A stretch of DNA of 64,000 nucleotides from Advenella sp048381675 (GTDB lineage: Bacteria; Pseudomonadota; Gammaproteobacteria; Burkholderiales; Burkholderiaceae_B), in NCBI RefSeq assembly GCF_048381675.1, contig NZ_JBLWIS010000004.1, positions 124,001 through 188,000 of the forward strand, read 5' to 3'. The position numbers and the translations under genes were made by a program. The notes under the pieces were generated by a model that saw nothing but the letters and a program-made list of their open reading frames with translations, was not told the origin of the DNA and did no database searches. Positions 53,976 to 63,465 of this stretch are shown in pieces. Every line of letters begins with the position of its first letter. The stretch's first letter is position 1.

Positions 53976-54920
53976 ATGAAGAATGCAGACACGATTGTTT
54001 CCATCAGGGAACTGGATAAAACGTATAAAAACGGTTTTAGCGCGCTTAAAGGAGTCAATCTTGATATCCGGCGCGGAGAAATCCTGGCTTTGCTGGGCCC
54101 CAATGGCGCCGGTAAAACCACCATGATCGGTATTGTGACCGGGTTGCTTAATGCCACCGCTGGCACGGTAACCGTTGATGGCCTGGACATTGTACGGGAT
54201 GCCAGGAAAATACGCCCCAAGATTGGCCTGGTGCCCCAGGAGCTGTATACCGATGCTTTTGAAACCGTATGGGCCACAGTCAGTTTCAGTCGCGGGCTGT
54301 TTGGCAAGCCGGCTAATCCGGCCTATATCGAAAAAGTGCTGCGGGATTTGTCTTTATGGGACAAGCGCAATAATAAAATCCTGAGCCTTTCTGGGGGCAT
54401 GAAACGGAGGGTCCTGATTGCCAAGGCCCTGTCACACGAGCCTACGATTTTGTTTCTGGATGAACCTACCGCCGGGGTTGATGTGGAACTGCGCCATGAT
54501 ATGTGGCGCATGGTGCGTGGTTTGCGGGAAAACGGGGTTACCATTATTTTAACGACTCATTATATTGAAGAAGCCGAGGATATGGCCGACCGGATTGCCG
54601 TGATTAACCATGGTGAAATTGTACTGGTGGAAGAAAAAGATAACCTGATGCGCCAACTGGGCAAGAAGGAGTTGCATGTGCTGTTGAAAACGCCTTTGAT
54701 GTTTATTCCGCCAGAGCTGGCGGTATTCCAGCTAAACCTGGCTGATGAGGGAAAAACATTGATTTATACCTATGATACCCAGCAGGAGCAGGGGGAATCC
54801 GGCGGTATTGCGGCTTTCCTGAAGCGGCTGGATCAATTGCAGCTTGAATTTTCCGATTTGGAGTCAAGGGAAAGTTCACTGGAGGAAATTTTCGTCAATC
54901 TGGTCAAGGAGCCGTCATGA
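53976..54920 (+). CDS. ABC-2 type transporter ATP-binding protein
   Basis: 314-residue ATPase with Walker A GPNGAGKTT, signature LSGGMKRR, Walker B ILFLDEPTAG and the switch His in LTTHYIEE. The C-terminal extension of about 80 residues is typical of NodI/YadG-like exporters. The end overlaps the permease gene by 4 bp (ATGA). The transported molecule is unknown, possibly a lipid or drug. Confidence 0.93.
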   Translation: MKNADTIVSIRELDKTYKNGFSALKGVNLDIRRGEILALLGPNGAGKTTMIGIVTGLLNATAGTVTVDGLDIVRDARKIRPKIGLVPQELYTDAFETVWATVSFSRGLFGKPANPAYIEKVLRDLSLWDKRNNKILSLSGGMKRRVLIAKALSHEPTILFLDEPTAGVDVELRHDMWRMVRGLRENGVTIILTTHYIEEAEDMADRIAVINHGEIVLVEEKDNLMRQLGKKELHVLLKTPLMFIPPELAVFQLNLADEGKTLIYTYDTQQEQGESGGIAAFLKRLDQLQLEFSDLESRESSLEEIFVNLVKEPS

Positions 54921-55678
54921 ATTGGCATGCCATCAAAGCGATTTACCTGTTTGAAATGGCCAGGGCTTTCCGGACCCTGACGCAAAGCATTGCTTCACCG
55001 GTATTGTCTACTTCCCTGTATTTTGTGGTGTTTGGCGCAGCCATCGGTTCGCGCATGGGGCAGGTGGATGGTGTCAGTTACGGTGCCTTTATTATCCCTG
55101 GCCTGGTCATGCTTTCCTTGCTGAGTGAAAGTATTTCGAATGCTTCGTTTGGCATTTACATGCCACGCTGGTCGGGAACCATTTACGAAATCTTGTCGGC
55201 ACCGGTTTCTTTTGCGGAAGTGGTCATGGGGTATGTGGGGGCGGCTACGACCAAGTCGCTGATGGTCGGTGCCTTGATTTTGCTAACGGCAAGGCTGTTT
55301 GTGGATTATGAAATACAGCATCCCTTGTGGATGCTGCTGTTTTTGCTGCTGACGGCAGTTACTTTCAGCATGTTCGGTTTTATTATTGGCTTGTGGGCAG
55401 AAGGTTTTGAGAAACTGCAGATCATTCCGCTGATGGTTATTACCCCATTGACCTTCCTGGGCGGGGCCTTTTATTCCATCAGTATGCTACCCGCGTTTTG
55501 GCAGAAAATTGCCTTGCTGAATCCGGTGGTGTATTTGATCAGTGGTTTTCGCTGGAGCTTTTATGGCGTGTCTGATGTCAACCACTATATCAGCCTGGGC
55601 ATGATTCTGGTGTTCCTGCTGGTTTGCCTGGGATTTATTGCCTGGCTGTTTAAGACCGGTTACAAGCTCAAGCAGTAA
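54917..55678 (+). CDS. ABC-2 type transporter permease
   Basis: 253-residue permease with six predicted helices and the ABC-2 C-terminal motif PLTFLGGAFYSISMLP. It resembles YadH/NodJ. It is translationally coupled to its ATPase partner; the two form a full exporter as a 2+2 complex. A strong terminator follows. Confidence 0.93.
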   Translation: MNWHAIKAIYLFEMARAFRTLTQSIASPVLSTSLYFVVFGAAIGSRMGQVDGVSYGAFIIPGLVMLSLLSESISNASFGIYMPRWSGTIYEILSAPVSFAEVVMGYVGAATTKSLMVGALILLTARLFVDYEIQHPLWMLLFLLLTAVTFSMFGFIIGLWAEGFEKLQIIPLMVITPLTFLGGAFYSISMLPAFWQKIALLNPVVYLISGFRWSFYGVSDVNHYISLGMILVFLLVCLGFIAWLFKTGYKLKQ

Positions 55679-55700
55679 GTTGTATTGCCAGCCATTTATT

Positions 55701-55744
55701 AAAACCCCTTAAGAGCTTGATTTTTCAATGACTTAAGGGGTTTT
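55701..55744. terminator. Bidirectional terminator after the ABC-2 exporter
   Basis: A 13-bp perfect stem (AAAACCCCTTAAG with CTTAAGGGGTTTT) is followed by T-rich sequence. It lies between convergent permease and proV genes. Confidence 0.85.
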
Positions 55745-55831
55745 TTGGTTTTGCATGATTTTGCTTGTTCCCACGCACAGGAGCATGGGAACAAGTAACG
55801 AGTAAGGGCAAGTTATCTGTTTGATAAATTA

Positions 55832-57160
55832 TCAGGTGTTTTTACCGTTATCATCAATGTGATTGCTTTCATTGGCATTGCCAGGTGTCTTGCCTGGCTT
55901 TTCCGCATCACTGGCCGTATTGCTATTGCCGGCACTTTCCGGGTTTTCAGTGCCATTGTTAGCGTTATTGCCGTTCTCTGTATTGGGGTTATCAGTCGTC
56001 ACCAGTTCGACTACTTTGGCCCGTGACATTATGCCAATGAACTCGTCATTTTCATTGGTCACGGCAACCGGCTGGGTTGACTGCAACATATGGGTAAGCA
56101 CTTCATCCAGGCCGGTACTGGCCGGAATACTGATAATATCCTTGACCAGACTGGAAATATCGCGCAGCCCGCTTTTGACTGCCTGCTCGGCGTCATTCAA
56201 ATGCAGGATGCCAGCAATCAGATTGCCATCCAGTACCGGTGCAAACTGGTAATCGTACTGCTTCATTCTTTCCAGGGCCAGCGTAGGACGGGTACGCATG
56301 GTCAGGGCCAAACGGGTTTTATTAACGGCATGTCCGGCATTCAGGATCTTGCTGCGGTTGACATCTTGCAGGAAAGCCTCGACATATTCATTGTTCGGTG
56401 AGAGCAGGATATCTTCTGGCGTACCTTCCTGAATCAGTTCGCCGTCTTTTAAAATAGCAATCCGGTTACCCAGGCGTAATGCTTCATCAAGGTCGTGGGT
56501 AATGAAGACAATGGTTTTGTTCAGGCGGGACTGCAGTTCCAGCAGCTGGTTTTGCATTTCACGTCGAATCAGCGGGTCAAGGGCGGAAAAGGCTTCGTCC
56601 ATCAGCAATATGTCGGCATCGGTGGCCAGTGCACGGGCCAAACCAACCCGTTGCTGCATGCCACCAGAGAGCTGGCTTGGGTATTGGTTTTCAAAACCGG
56701 CCAGCCCGACCTGCTCAAGCCAGTAGCGGGCTGTTTCTTCCGCCTTGGCTTTATCAATGCCCTGTATATCCAATCCGTAAGCGGCATTTTCCAACGTGGT
56801 TTTATGAGGGAGCAGGCCAAAACGCTGAAACACCATGCTCATGGTTTTTTGGCGGAATTTTTCCAGCTCTTTTTTGCCCAATTGCATGACATCGGTGCCA
56901 TCGACCAGGATTTGCCCGGCGGTTGGTTCAATCAGCCGGTTGAAATGCCGGATCAGGGTGGATTTTCCCGAGCCGGAAAGCCCCATAATGACGTATATGC
57001 TGCCTTCCTCAATGTTCAGAGAGATGTCTTTAAGACCCAAGGTATGCTGGCTTTTGGCCAGCAGGTCTTCTTTGCTCATGCCTTGTTTGACGGCATCCAG
57101 CCATTTTTCGGGCTGTTTGCCGAAAATTTTGTAAATGTTCCTGACTTCTATTTTGCTCAT
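55832..57160 (-). CDS. proV: Glycine betaine/proline ABC importer ATP-binding protein
   Basis: 442-residue ATPase of the osmoprotectant importer. Walker A is GLSGSGKST, signature LSGGMQQR, Walker B ILLMDEAFSAL. Two CBS motifs follow at about residues 275-390 and probably sense ionic strength. The last 55 or so residues are an Asn/Glu/Gly-rich, low-complexity tail (NPNTENGNNANNGTE onward) without similarity to the core family that I recognise. It overlaps proW by 4 bp. The operon order on the minus strand is proX, proW, proV. Confidence 0.94.
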   Translation of the reverse strand: MSKIEVRNIYKIFGKQPEKWLDAVKQGMSKEDLLAKSQHTLGLKDISLNIEEGSIYVIMGLSGSGKSTLIRHFNRLIEPTAGQILVDGTDVMQLGKKELEKFRQKTMSMVFQRFGLLPHKTTLENAAYGLDIQGIDKAKAEETARYWLEQVGLAGFENQYPSQLSGGMQQRVGLARALATDADILLMDEAFSALDPLIRREMQNQLLELQSRLNKTIVFITHDLDEALRLGNRIAILKDGELIQEGTPEDILLSPNNEYVEAFLQDVNRSKILNAGHAVNKTRLALTMRTRPTLALERMKQYDYQFAPVLDGNLIAGILHLNDAEQAVKSGLRDISSLVKDIISIPASTGLDEVLTHMLQSTQPVAVTNENDEFIGIMSRAKVVELVTTDNPNTENGNNANNGTENPESAGNSNTASDAEKPGKTPGNANESNHIDDNGKNT

Positions 57161-58014
57161 TGCTCGCCCCTGATTTGTTTGCGTTTTCCGTAAGATTGGG
57201 TGATGCGGTCAAACAGAACGGCAAGAATGACGATCCCTATGCCAGCTAGCAAGCCACGGCCTACTTCAAGGCGGTTAATCCCGAGCAAGACTTCATAGCC
57301 CAGTCCACGGGCACCAATCATCGAGGCGATGACCACCATGGACAGTGCCATCATGGTAGTCTGGTTAATGCCTGCCATGATATTGGGCAGGGCCAGGGGT
57401 ATTTGCACGCCAAACAACTGCTGTCTGCCAGAGGCACCAAAGGCTTTTGAGGCTTCGAGCACTTCGGGATCAACTAGGCGAATGCCTAGGTCGGTAAGGC
57501 GGATAACGGGTGGCACGGCATAAATGACGGTGGCTATAATGGCGGGAATTTTGCCCAGGCCAAAAAGCATGACAACCGGGATCAGGTAGACGAAGCTGGG
57601 CATGGTTTGCATGATGTCCAGTAGCGGTAACATGACTGCGCGGAAGCGGTCGCATTTGGCCATGAAAATCCCGCAGGGAATGCCAATAATGATGGAGAGC
57701 CCGGTAGCCATGATCATGAGCGAAAGTGTTTGCATGCCGGCATCCCATAGACCCAGTGCACCCAGCAGAAAAAGCAGGGCACCCATGCCCAGGCTGAAAC
57801 CGATGCGGCGGCTCATGCCATAGGCAATGAGCATGGTGACAATAATCACGCTCCACCAGGGTGCGCCCCGTAATACTTGTTCAAGCCAGACCAGTGCGGC
57901 GAGGAATGGCTCCGACATGCGGTTGAGTGTGTCGGCATAGTTCATGACCAGGAGATCGACAAATTCGTCAATACTGTCACGAACCCCGCGAGAGGAAATG
58001 ATTTCTGGAAACAT
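57157..58014 (-). CDS. proW: Glycine betaine/proline ABC importer permease
   Basis: 285-residue permease with about six helices and the binding-protein-dependent transport motif around EASKAFGASGRQQLFGVQIP. ATG 58014 (MFPEIISSRG) is preferred to a TTG at 58044 that adds ten residues. It is coupled to proV by ATGA overlap and preceded by proX with a 101-bp gap. Confidence 0.92.
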   Translation of the reverse strand: MFPEIISSRGVRDSIDEFVDLLVMNYADTLNRMSEPFLAALVWLEQVLRGAPWWSVIIVTMLIAYGMSRRIGFSLGMGALLFLLGALGLWDAGMQTLSLMIMATGLSIIIGIPCGIFMAKCDRFRAVMLPLLDIMQTMPSFVYLIPVVMLFGLGKIPAIIATVIYAVPPVIRLTDLGIRLVDPEVLEASKAFGASGRQQLFGVQIPLALPNIMAGINQTTMMALSMVVIASMIGARGLGYEVLLGINRLEVGRGLLAGIGIVILAVLFDRITQSYGKRKQIRGEQ

Positions 58015-58115
58015 ACAATATCCGTTTTTTAGATGAAGACGCAACCATTGCCAGCCCGTTTCCCGTAAGAGGGAAACAGACCTGGCATGATTGTTTTTTT
58101 ATTGTGAGGCGGTAA

Positions 58116-59123
58116 TTACAGGGAAGACTGGACGCGTTTTGCCACGTCTTCGGGCACCCATTGTGCCCATATGTCGCCATGGTTTTTAAGGAACCACATT
58201 GCAATGTCGCGTGCATCATCACCGGTTTCTTCCATGCGTGCCAGGGTGGCATCAAGAATGGGCAAGGGGATATTCACTTTGGAGAAAAACTCGGCCAGTT
58301 TGGGCGCCTCATTGGCGAAAGCCACGTTAATGCCGGTGAATACTTCATCCTGTGGGTAGCTGGATGGTTGTGGGTTTTCACAATCAATGGCAGTGAGGCA
58401 TTGGAATTTTTCTTGGTCGTAGGCAGGCATTTCGAGTTTGACCAGTTCAAGGGCGCCTACCAAGGGAGTTGGATACCAGTAGTAAAAAACAATATCCTGT
58501 TTGCGTTTGTAGGCAGAGGCAAGGGCTGCTTTTTGCGCTGCACCAGTACCGGGAGAGTACATATTGAAGCTGTCTTCAAGGCCATATGCTTTATGCATGT
58601 TGTTGGTAACGATTTCACAGCCCCAGCCTGCAGGGCAACCGTAAATACGCCCTTTGGAAGGATCTTCGGGGTCTTTGAATTTGTCTTTGTATTTGACCAG
58701 GTCGGCAGCGGTTTTCAGGTCAGGGTATTTTTCGGCTGTGTATTTGGGAATGAACCAGGCTTCACCCCCGGTGAAAACATTGCCGATAGCCTTGACTTTG
58801 CCTGTGGCCACGGCTTTTGCCCAGGGGGCGTATGTGGCATTGGGCCATATTTCGGGTTTGATATCCAGGTTGCCTCGTTCAAGGGCGGCAATGGCTGGTA
58901 GGGTTTCAGTAGGTAGGATGTCGGTTTTACAGCCATAGCCTTTTTGCAGGATATAACTTTCGATGTCAGCCAGGATAAGATTGGATTCCCAATTCATGCC
59001 ACCAATATTGATGGGGCGGTTAATTTCACATTGAGGGGTGTCAGCTGCTTGGGCCGATTGGGTCAGGCCCAGGGTAGCCATGGAAAAAATGGCTGCTGAG
59101 ATGAGTTGATTAGGTTTACGCAT
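58116..59123 (-). CDS. proX: Glycine betaine-like substrate-binding protein
   Basis: 335-residue periplasmic receptor of the OpuAC/ProX type. The signal peptide ends at QSAQAADTP. INIGGMNWESNLILADIESY and LDIKPEIWPNATY are typical, with ligand-stacking Trp in WPNA and EAWFIP. RBS is AAGGAGG at 59135-59141. First gene of proXWV, an osmotic stress importer for betaine or related compounds. Confidence 0.92.
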   Translation of the reverse strand: MRKPNQLISAAIFSMATLGLTQSAQAADTPQCEINRPINIGGMNWESNLILADIESYILQKGYGCKTDILPTETLPAIAALERGNLDIKPEIWPNATYAPWAKAVATGKVKAIGNVFTGGEAWFIPKYTAEKYPDLKTAADLVKYKDKFKDPEDPSKGRIYGCPAGWGCEIVTNNMHKAYGLEDSFNMYSPGTGAAQKAALASAYKRKQDIVFYYWYPTPLVGALELVKLEMPAYDQEKFQCLTAIDCENPQPSSYPQDEVFTGINVAFANEAPKLAEFFSKVNIPLPILDATLARMEETGDDARDIAMWFLKNHGDIWAQWVPEDVAKRVQSSL

Positions 59124-59690
59124 GGCGCTAAGCCTCCTTAAGTGTCGCAGGTTACTAAGTAATAACTGTGCTTGCCAAAGAGGGTGTGCGGAAAACGGCG
59201 TTGCCGTCGATACATACCAACATTAATTGAAGGGTGAAATAAATTTACCCATTGACAGGTTATATCATGTTTTATTACATGAAGAACACAATTTGAATCT
59301 GTAAATTTGTATTAAGGCCGTTAGTATAACTAAAATAATCATATTTATCAAATGTTTCCATATTTTCTATTTGCTTTACATATAAATAAAAAAAATTATT
59401 TTATATTTAAATCTTTTTTGTTTGTCGGTTTTTTTTGAATAAATATACGATCAATTTCTCAAACGAGAAAATTTTTTTTGGTTTTATGAAATTTGCCGGT
59501 TCTTTTCAGGTAGCTTACATAAACCGGTCCATTGATGGCTGTACAGGGAGGTGGGTGGCCGGATTGTGTCTGGCCATCTGTATCAGGATTGGTGTTAACA
59601 AAATGCCAAATTAAGCTATGATTAGGGTCAGGAGGACGGGAAGAGCCCTGTTCATGGTCTTCTCAACCAATATACGCCCAAAAAATTCTT
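59124..59690. promoter_or_regulatory. 567-bp AT-rich gap upstream of proX and the phosphoesterase gene
   Basis: No gene is supported. On plus a TTGACA lies at 59252-59257 without a good -10 box at the right distance. Dyads are TCATGT-N6-ACATGA (59265-59282) and TTACTAAGTAA (59152-59162), possible sites for control of proX. A hairpin TTTCTC/GAGAAA followed by eight T (59455-59479) could end a short plus-strand transcript. None is proven. Confidence 0.35.
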
Positions 59691-60428
59691 ATGGAAGCAG
59701 ACAATAAAATTCTTTTCTTTGGCGATACCCATGGCGGGTTTGATCATTGCGCTGCTATTGTCAGGCAAATCAGGCCGCAGGCCATTGTGTTTCTGGGAGA
59801 TATACAGACACCGTATCCGTTTCATGAGCAATTGGCGGATATTATCAATCTGACCGAAGTCTGGTGGATTCATGGTAATCACGATACCGATGTCGAAGAG
59901 CAATACGATAACCTGTTTCTTTCCGAACTGAAACACCGGAATTTAAGCGGCCGGGTTTGTGAGGTGGCGGGTGTGCGGATTGCCGGCCTGGGGGGTGTTT
60001 TTCGCGGGAAAATCTGGGATCCGGCCCAAGCGGCCTGGAATTTTTATTCACCTGATGAGTTTATTGCCGGGGGCGGCTTTCGGGCAAGATGGCGAAATGG
60101 CGTCAATTTACGGCACCGCAGCACCATTTTTCCGTCTGAATACGAGGCCTTGAAAAAGGAAAAAGCGGATGTGCTGGTGACCCATGAAGCACCCTCATGC
60201 AATCGTTTCGGCTTTCAGGTGCTGGATGAGCTGGCCAGTCACTTGGGCGTACATAGCCTTTTTCATGGCCATCATCATGATAATTATGATTACAGCGCTC
60301 ATTACCCTCGTATGGGGTTCCGGACCTATTCAGTTGGCTATCGGGGGGTGACGGCACTGGATGGCCGCATAATATTGCCTGGCAAAATGGATGGGCTGCA
60401 TGAAAACCGTGTAGCCAGACTGTATTGA
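59691..60428 (+). CDS. Calcineurin-like metallophosphoesterase
   Basis: 245-residue two-metal phosphoesterase. The motifs are in order: FFGDTHGG, VFLGDIQ, IHGNHDTD, VTHEAPS and HGHHHDN. The family includes nucleases, nucleotidases and protein phosphatases, and the substrate is not clear. ATG 59691 has no strong SD sequence. The next gene, a copper-chaperone-like one, lies 69 bp downstream on the same strand. Confidence 0.9.
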   Translation: MEADNKILFFGDTHGGFDHCAAIVRQIRPQAIVFLGDIQTPYPFHEQLADIINLTEVWWIHGNHDTDVEEQYDNLFLSELKHRNLSGRVCEVAGVRIAGLGGVFRGKIWDPAQAAWNFYSPDEFIAGGGFRARWRNGVNLRHRSTIFPSEYEALKKEKADVLVTHEAPSCNRFGFQVLDELASHLGVHSLFHGHHHDNYDYSAHYPRMGFRTYSVGYRGVTALDGRIILPGKMDGLHENRVARLY

Positions 60429-60497
60429 CTTTACCGTCATGGGAAGGTTTAAGATACGCGTATAGGTTCAACTTTGTTCAAGCAAAAGGAAGTGATT

Positions 60498-60704
60498 ATG
60501 GAAAAAGAACTGGAATTTAATGTGGATGGCATGACTTGTGGCAACTGTGTTGCGCATGTCAAGAAAGCCATAGCGCAAATAAGCGGTGTAGAGTCTGTCG
60601 AGGTCAGCCTTGAGGAAAAAAAGGTGAAAGTCAGCACCAACGGGCAGGTGACTGCGGCGCAAATCACGGAAGCCATTGAAGAGGAAGGCTATGACGTGGT
60701 TTAA
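60498..60704 (+). CDS. Heavy-metal-associated (CopZ-like) chaperone
   Basis: 68-residue ferredoxin-like fold domain with the metal-binding loop GMTCGNC. ATG 60498 follows AAAGGAAGTG; a longer in-frame reading from 60474 is not needed. It probably carries Cu(I) to a P-type ATPase not encoded here. Confidence 0.92.
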   Translation: MEKELEFNVDGMTCGNCVAHVKKAIAQISGVESVEVSLEEKKVKVSTNGQVTAAQITEAIEEEGYDVV

Positions 60705-60825
60705 GAACCAATAACCCGTCATGGCAATATGCCAACGTCCCGTCACTGGAAAGTTATCCAGGGGCGGGGCGTTGGTCTGTCATAGGCCGTTTTATGTGGC
60801 CTTTATTGATAGGTAAGCGGGGCCG

Positions 60826-61188
60826 TTAATCCCAATAACGGCGATCATCCCTGTAACGGCGATCATCTCTGTAACGGCGGTTGTCATTGTAATTGCTCCG
60901 GTAGTACCTGTCATCACGATCGCTGCTACGGCGATAGGATCGGTCATCATCGCGGTAAAGCTGGTTGCCTATCAGGCCACCAAGGGCCGCACCACCCACG
61001 GTGACCAAAGGGTCTCCTTCGGAGACGGCAGCACCTGCCAATCCACCCAATGCAGCACCACCAATGGTGGCGGTCGTTTGTTGGTTACGATTGTTGCCAT
61101 AACGGTCATAGCCCGCACATCCGGTAATGGCCAGGCTAAACATGCCAATCAGGATAATGCGGCTTTGGATTTTGAGGTTCATCATCAA
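60826..61188 (-). CDS. Glycine-zipper lipoprotein
   Basis: 120-residue lipoprotein with lipobox AITGC (Cys at about residue 24). The central part is a glycine-zipper pair, GGAALGGLAGAAV and GGAALGGLIGNQL, as in OsmB/SlyB-like proteins. The last 45 residues are charged and tyrosine-rich with repeats of RYRDDR. The role is envelope-related at most. Confidence 0.85.
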   Translation of the reverse strand: MMMNLKIQSRIILIGMFSLAITGCAGYDRYGNNRNQQTTATIGGAALGGLAGAAVSEGDPLVTVGGAALGGLIGNQLYRDDDRSYRRSSDRDDRYYRSNYNDNRRYRDDRRYRDDRRYWD

Positions 61189-61343
61189 CTCCTTGCGATG
61201 TAAAACTATGTCAGGTTGATCATCTCAAATGCAAGGACAACAGGTTGTTATTGTGAGCAAAATATGTTTCCAGAGTTGGCTATTATGCCTTTTGGAAACC
61301 AATTGAAAAAACAAGCGGAACCAGGAAGTTGCCGATGAGGGGT

Positions 61344-61832
61344 TTATTCCGTTTCCATGGGAAATTGCATGAACAGTGTCTTGCCCATAGAGGGGTTAAG
61401 CGCGTTGTCGAGGAAACCTTCATCCGTATATAGCTTGCGTGCGACGGTATTACCTTCGAGGACTTCAAGGGTAATCTTGCAACAGCCCAGGTTTTTGGCC
61501 AGTTGCCTGACCCGGCCAAGCATGAGTTTGCCAATGCCCTGGCCACGGTAGGCCCTTAATACGGCAAAATCATGGATATTTAGCAAAGGTTTGCAGGCAA
61601 AGGTGGAAAAGCCTTCAATGCATAAGGCGATCCCGGCAGGTTGCTGCTGGCGGAAAGCCAGAATCGTGTAGATGTTGCTACGTTTTTTCAAAGAGGCAAT
61701 CAGGTTTTTCTGTACATGGGCTGATAATTCCTGTCCACCGCCGGTGGGATCGGAAGCGTAATCATTCAAGACAGTTAATATTGCCGCAGCGTGAACCGGG
61801 TTTTCCAAATCGGCAATAATGAGGTCGATCAT
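61344..61832 (-). CDS. GNAT-family N-acetyltransferase
   Basis: 162-residue acetyltransferase. The acetyl-CoA site motif A is VLRAYRGQGIGKLMLGRV, and LEVLEGNTVARKLYTDEGF is the usual motif B. It starts 15 bp after the oppA stop on the same strand and may be part of the opp operon. The acceptor is unknown. Confidence 0.9.
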   Translation of the reverse strand: MIDLIIADLENPVHAAAILTVLNDYASDPTGGGQELSAHVQKNLIASLKKRSNIYTILAFRQQQPAGIALCIEGFSTFACKPLLNIHDFAVLRAYRGQGIGKLMLGRVRQLAKNLGCCKITLEVLEGNTVARKLYTDEGFLDNALNPSMGKTLFMQFPMETE

Positions 61833-61847
61833 GATGGTTCCTTACTT

Positions 61848-63425
61848 TTATTTAATCTGGGTGTATTTCAAATCGATATAGCCAACAGGGTGACGCAGTA
61901 TGCCACTGATATTTTCTTTTTGCAGATAGATTTGATTATAGAAAAAAAGTGGAAAAATGGGCATATCGTCAAACAGGATTTTTTCAGCCTGCAACAGCAG
62001 GTCCCAGCGTTTTTGGGCATCCGGTTCGGTATTGGCCTGGTTAACCAGACTGTCGTATTCGGGGTTAGTCCAACCGGTCCGGTTCATGGACGAGTTGCTC
62101 AGGAAGCTTTCCAGCGAGTTGTAAGGATCGGCATAATCATTCACGAAAGAGCTGCGCGAGAATTGCAGTTCAAGCCCGCGCTGCTTGGCATAAAAAACCT
62201 TGCTTTCGATACTTTGCAGCTGGATCTCCACGCCCAGGATTTCCCGGTACATGTTTTGCATGGCTTCGGCAATTTTCCGGTCGCTGGGATTGTTAATATA
62301 GCTAAGCGTCACAGGGGGCAGGGTGCTGTATTTTTCATCGGCCATGCCTTTGGCAAGGTGTTGTTTGGCCGCTTCGGGGTTGGTGGCCAGCAGATTGCCG
62401 TTTTCCTCACGGAAATCTTTGCCATTGGGGCCGGTAAAGCCCGGTGCTACAAAACCGTAAGAAGCCTGGCGTCCCTGTTTGGTGACATATTTCACAATGT
62501 CATCCTGGTTGATGGCCAAGGCAAATGCCTTGCGGATATCCGCATTCTGGAAAGGAGGCATTTTGGTATTGAACCTGAAAAAATAACCACCCGCCTGCGG
62601 CACGTTCCTGAAGTCTTTGTTGTCCTTGACTTTGTCATACAGGGCAGAGGGCAGGGGCGAGGGGGTCATGTCAAGTTCGCCGGTGCGATACATCTGGTAT
62701 GAGGTATTCGGGTCATTGACCATGGCAAAGTCTACGGCATCAATCTTTACGCTGCCGGCATCCCAATAATGCGGGTTTTTTTCAAAACGCATGCTTTGTG
62801 CATGTTCCCAATCTTTTAACAGGAAAGGCCCGTTACCCACATAGGTTTTGGCTTCGGCATGCCATTTAGGGTTGGCCTTGGCCACTTTCTGGTTGAGCGG
62901 TGCAAAATTGGGATTGGTAATGACATTAAGGAATGAAACATTGGGCGCCTCCAGGGTGACTTCGAGTGTCCGGTCATTCAGGGCCTTGATGCCCAGTTCC
63001 TGGTTTTTGCCCTCGTTGAAGGCTTTGGCACCGGCAATCGGGTAAGCCAGGAAAGCGGCTGGCGATGCCGTTTCCGGGGCCAGCATGTGTGTCCAGCCAT
63101 ATACGAAGTCATGGGCCGTTAAGGGGTCGCCATTGGACCACTTGGCATTGTCACGCAGGGTGAAGGTATACGTTTTTCCATCAGGGGAAATTTGCCAGCT
63201 TTCAGCGGTGGCGGGGGCAGCAAGATGCTGCTCATCCAGGCGGACCAAACCTTCCACCAGGTTGTTGAGGGGTTCCCAGGAAATCAGGTTGAAACCGGCG
63301 GCCGGATGCAGTGAGGTGGGTTCTTCGGTATTGTTCAGGCGCAGCACTTTTTCAGCCAAAGCGGGGCCAGACAGGGTGGTCGCCAAAACGGTTACAAGAC
63401 AGGCAGCCAACAGTTTTTGTTTCAT
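61848..63425 (-). CDS. oppA: Oligopeptide ABC transporter substrate-binding protein (OppA type)
   Basis: 525-residue periplasmic receptor. ATG 63425 gives the signal peptide MKQKLLAACLVTVLATTLSG with cleavage at PALAEKV; a longer open frame upstream to 63824 overlaps oppD and is rejected. SBP_bac_5 features include LRLNNTEEPTSLHPA, GDPLTAHDFVYGW and the C-terminal MPIFPLFFYNQIYLQ. It follows oppD (40-bp gap), so the receptor is downstream of the ATPase genes, an arrangement less usual than oppA first. Confidence 0.93.
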   Translation of the reverse strand: MKQKLLAACLVTVLATTLSGPALAEKVLRLNNTEEPTSLHPAAGFNLISWEPLNNLVEGLVRLDEQHLAAPATAESWQISPDGKTYTFTLRDNAKWSNGDPLTAHDFVYGWTHMLAPETASPAAFLAYPIAGAKAFNEGKNQELGIKALNDRTLEVTLEAPNVSFLNVITNPNFAPLNQKVAKANPKWHAEAKTYVGNGPFLLKDWEHAQSMRFEKNPHYWDAGSVKIDAVDFAMVNDPNTSYQMYRTGELDMTPSPLPSALYDKVKDNKDFRNVPQAGGYFFRFNTKMPPFQNADIRKAFALAINQDDIVKYVTKQGRQASYGFVAPGFTGPNGKDFREENGNLLATNPEAAKQHLAKGMADEKYSTLPPVTLSYINNPSDRKIAEAMQNMYREILGVEIQLQSIESKVFYAKQRGLELQFSRSSFVNDYADPYNSLESFLSNSSMNRTGWTNPEYDSLVNQANTEPDAQKRWDLLLQAEKILFDDMPIFPLFFYNQIYLQKENISGILRHPVGYIDLKYTQIK

Positions 63426-63465
63426 GAAGAATATCCTTCGGTAAGCAGTTGCGTGATTGCCTGTT

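Noticed and set aside
56495..57193. 232-codon open frame on plus, opposite proV
   Set aside because: Shadow of the ATPase gene; no motifs of its own.
58161..58901. 246-codon open frame on plus, opposite proX
   Set aside because: Lies fully inside proX, whose motifs, signal peptide and operon context are clear.
61791..62702. 303-codon open frame on plus, opposite oppA
   Set aside because: Mirror frame of a clearly recognisable OppA gene; its translation has no domain motifs and no RBS.
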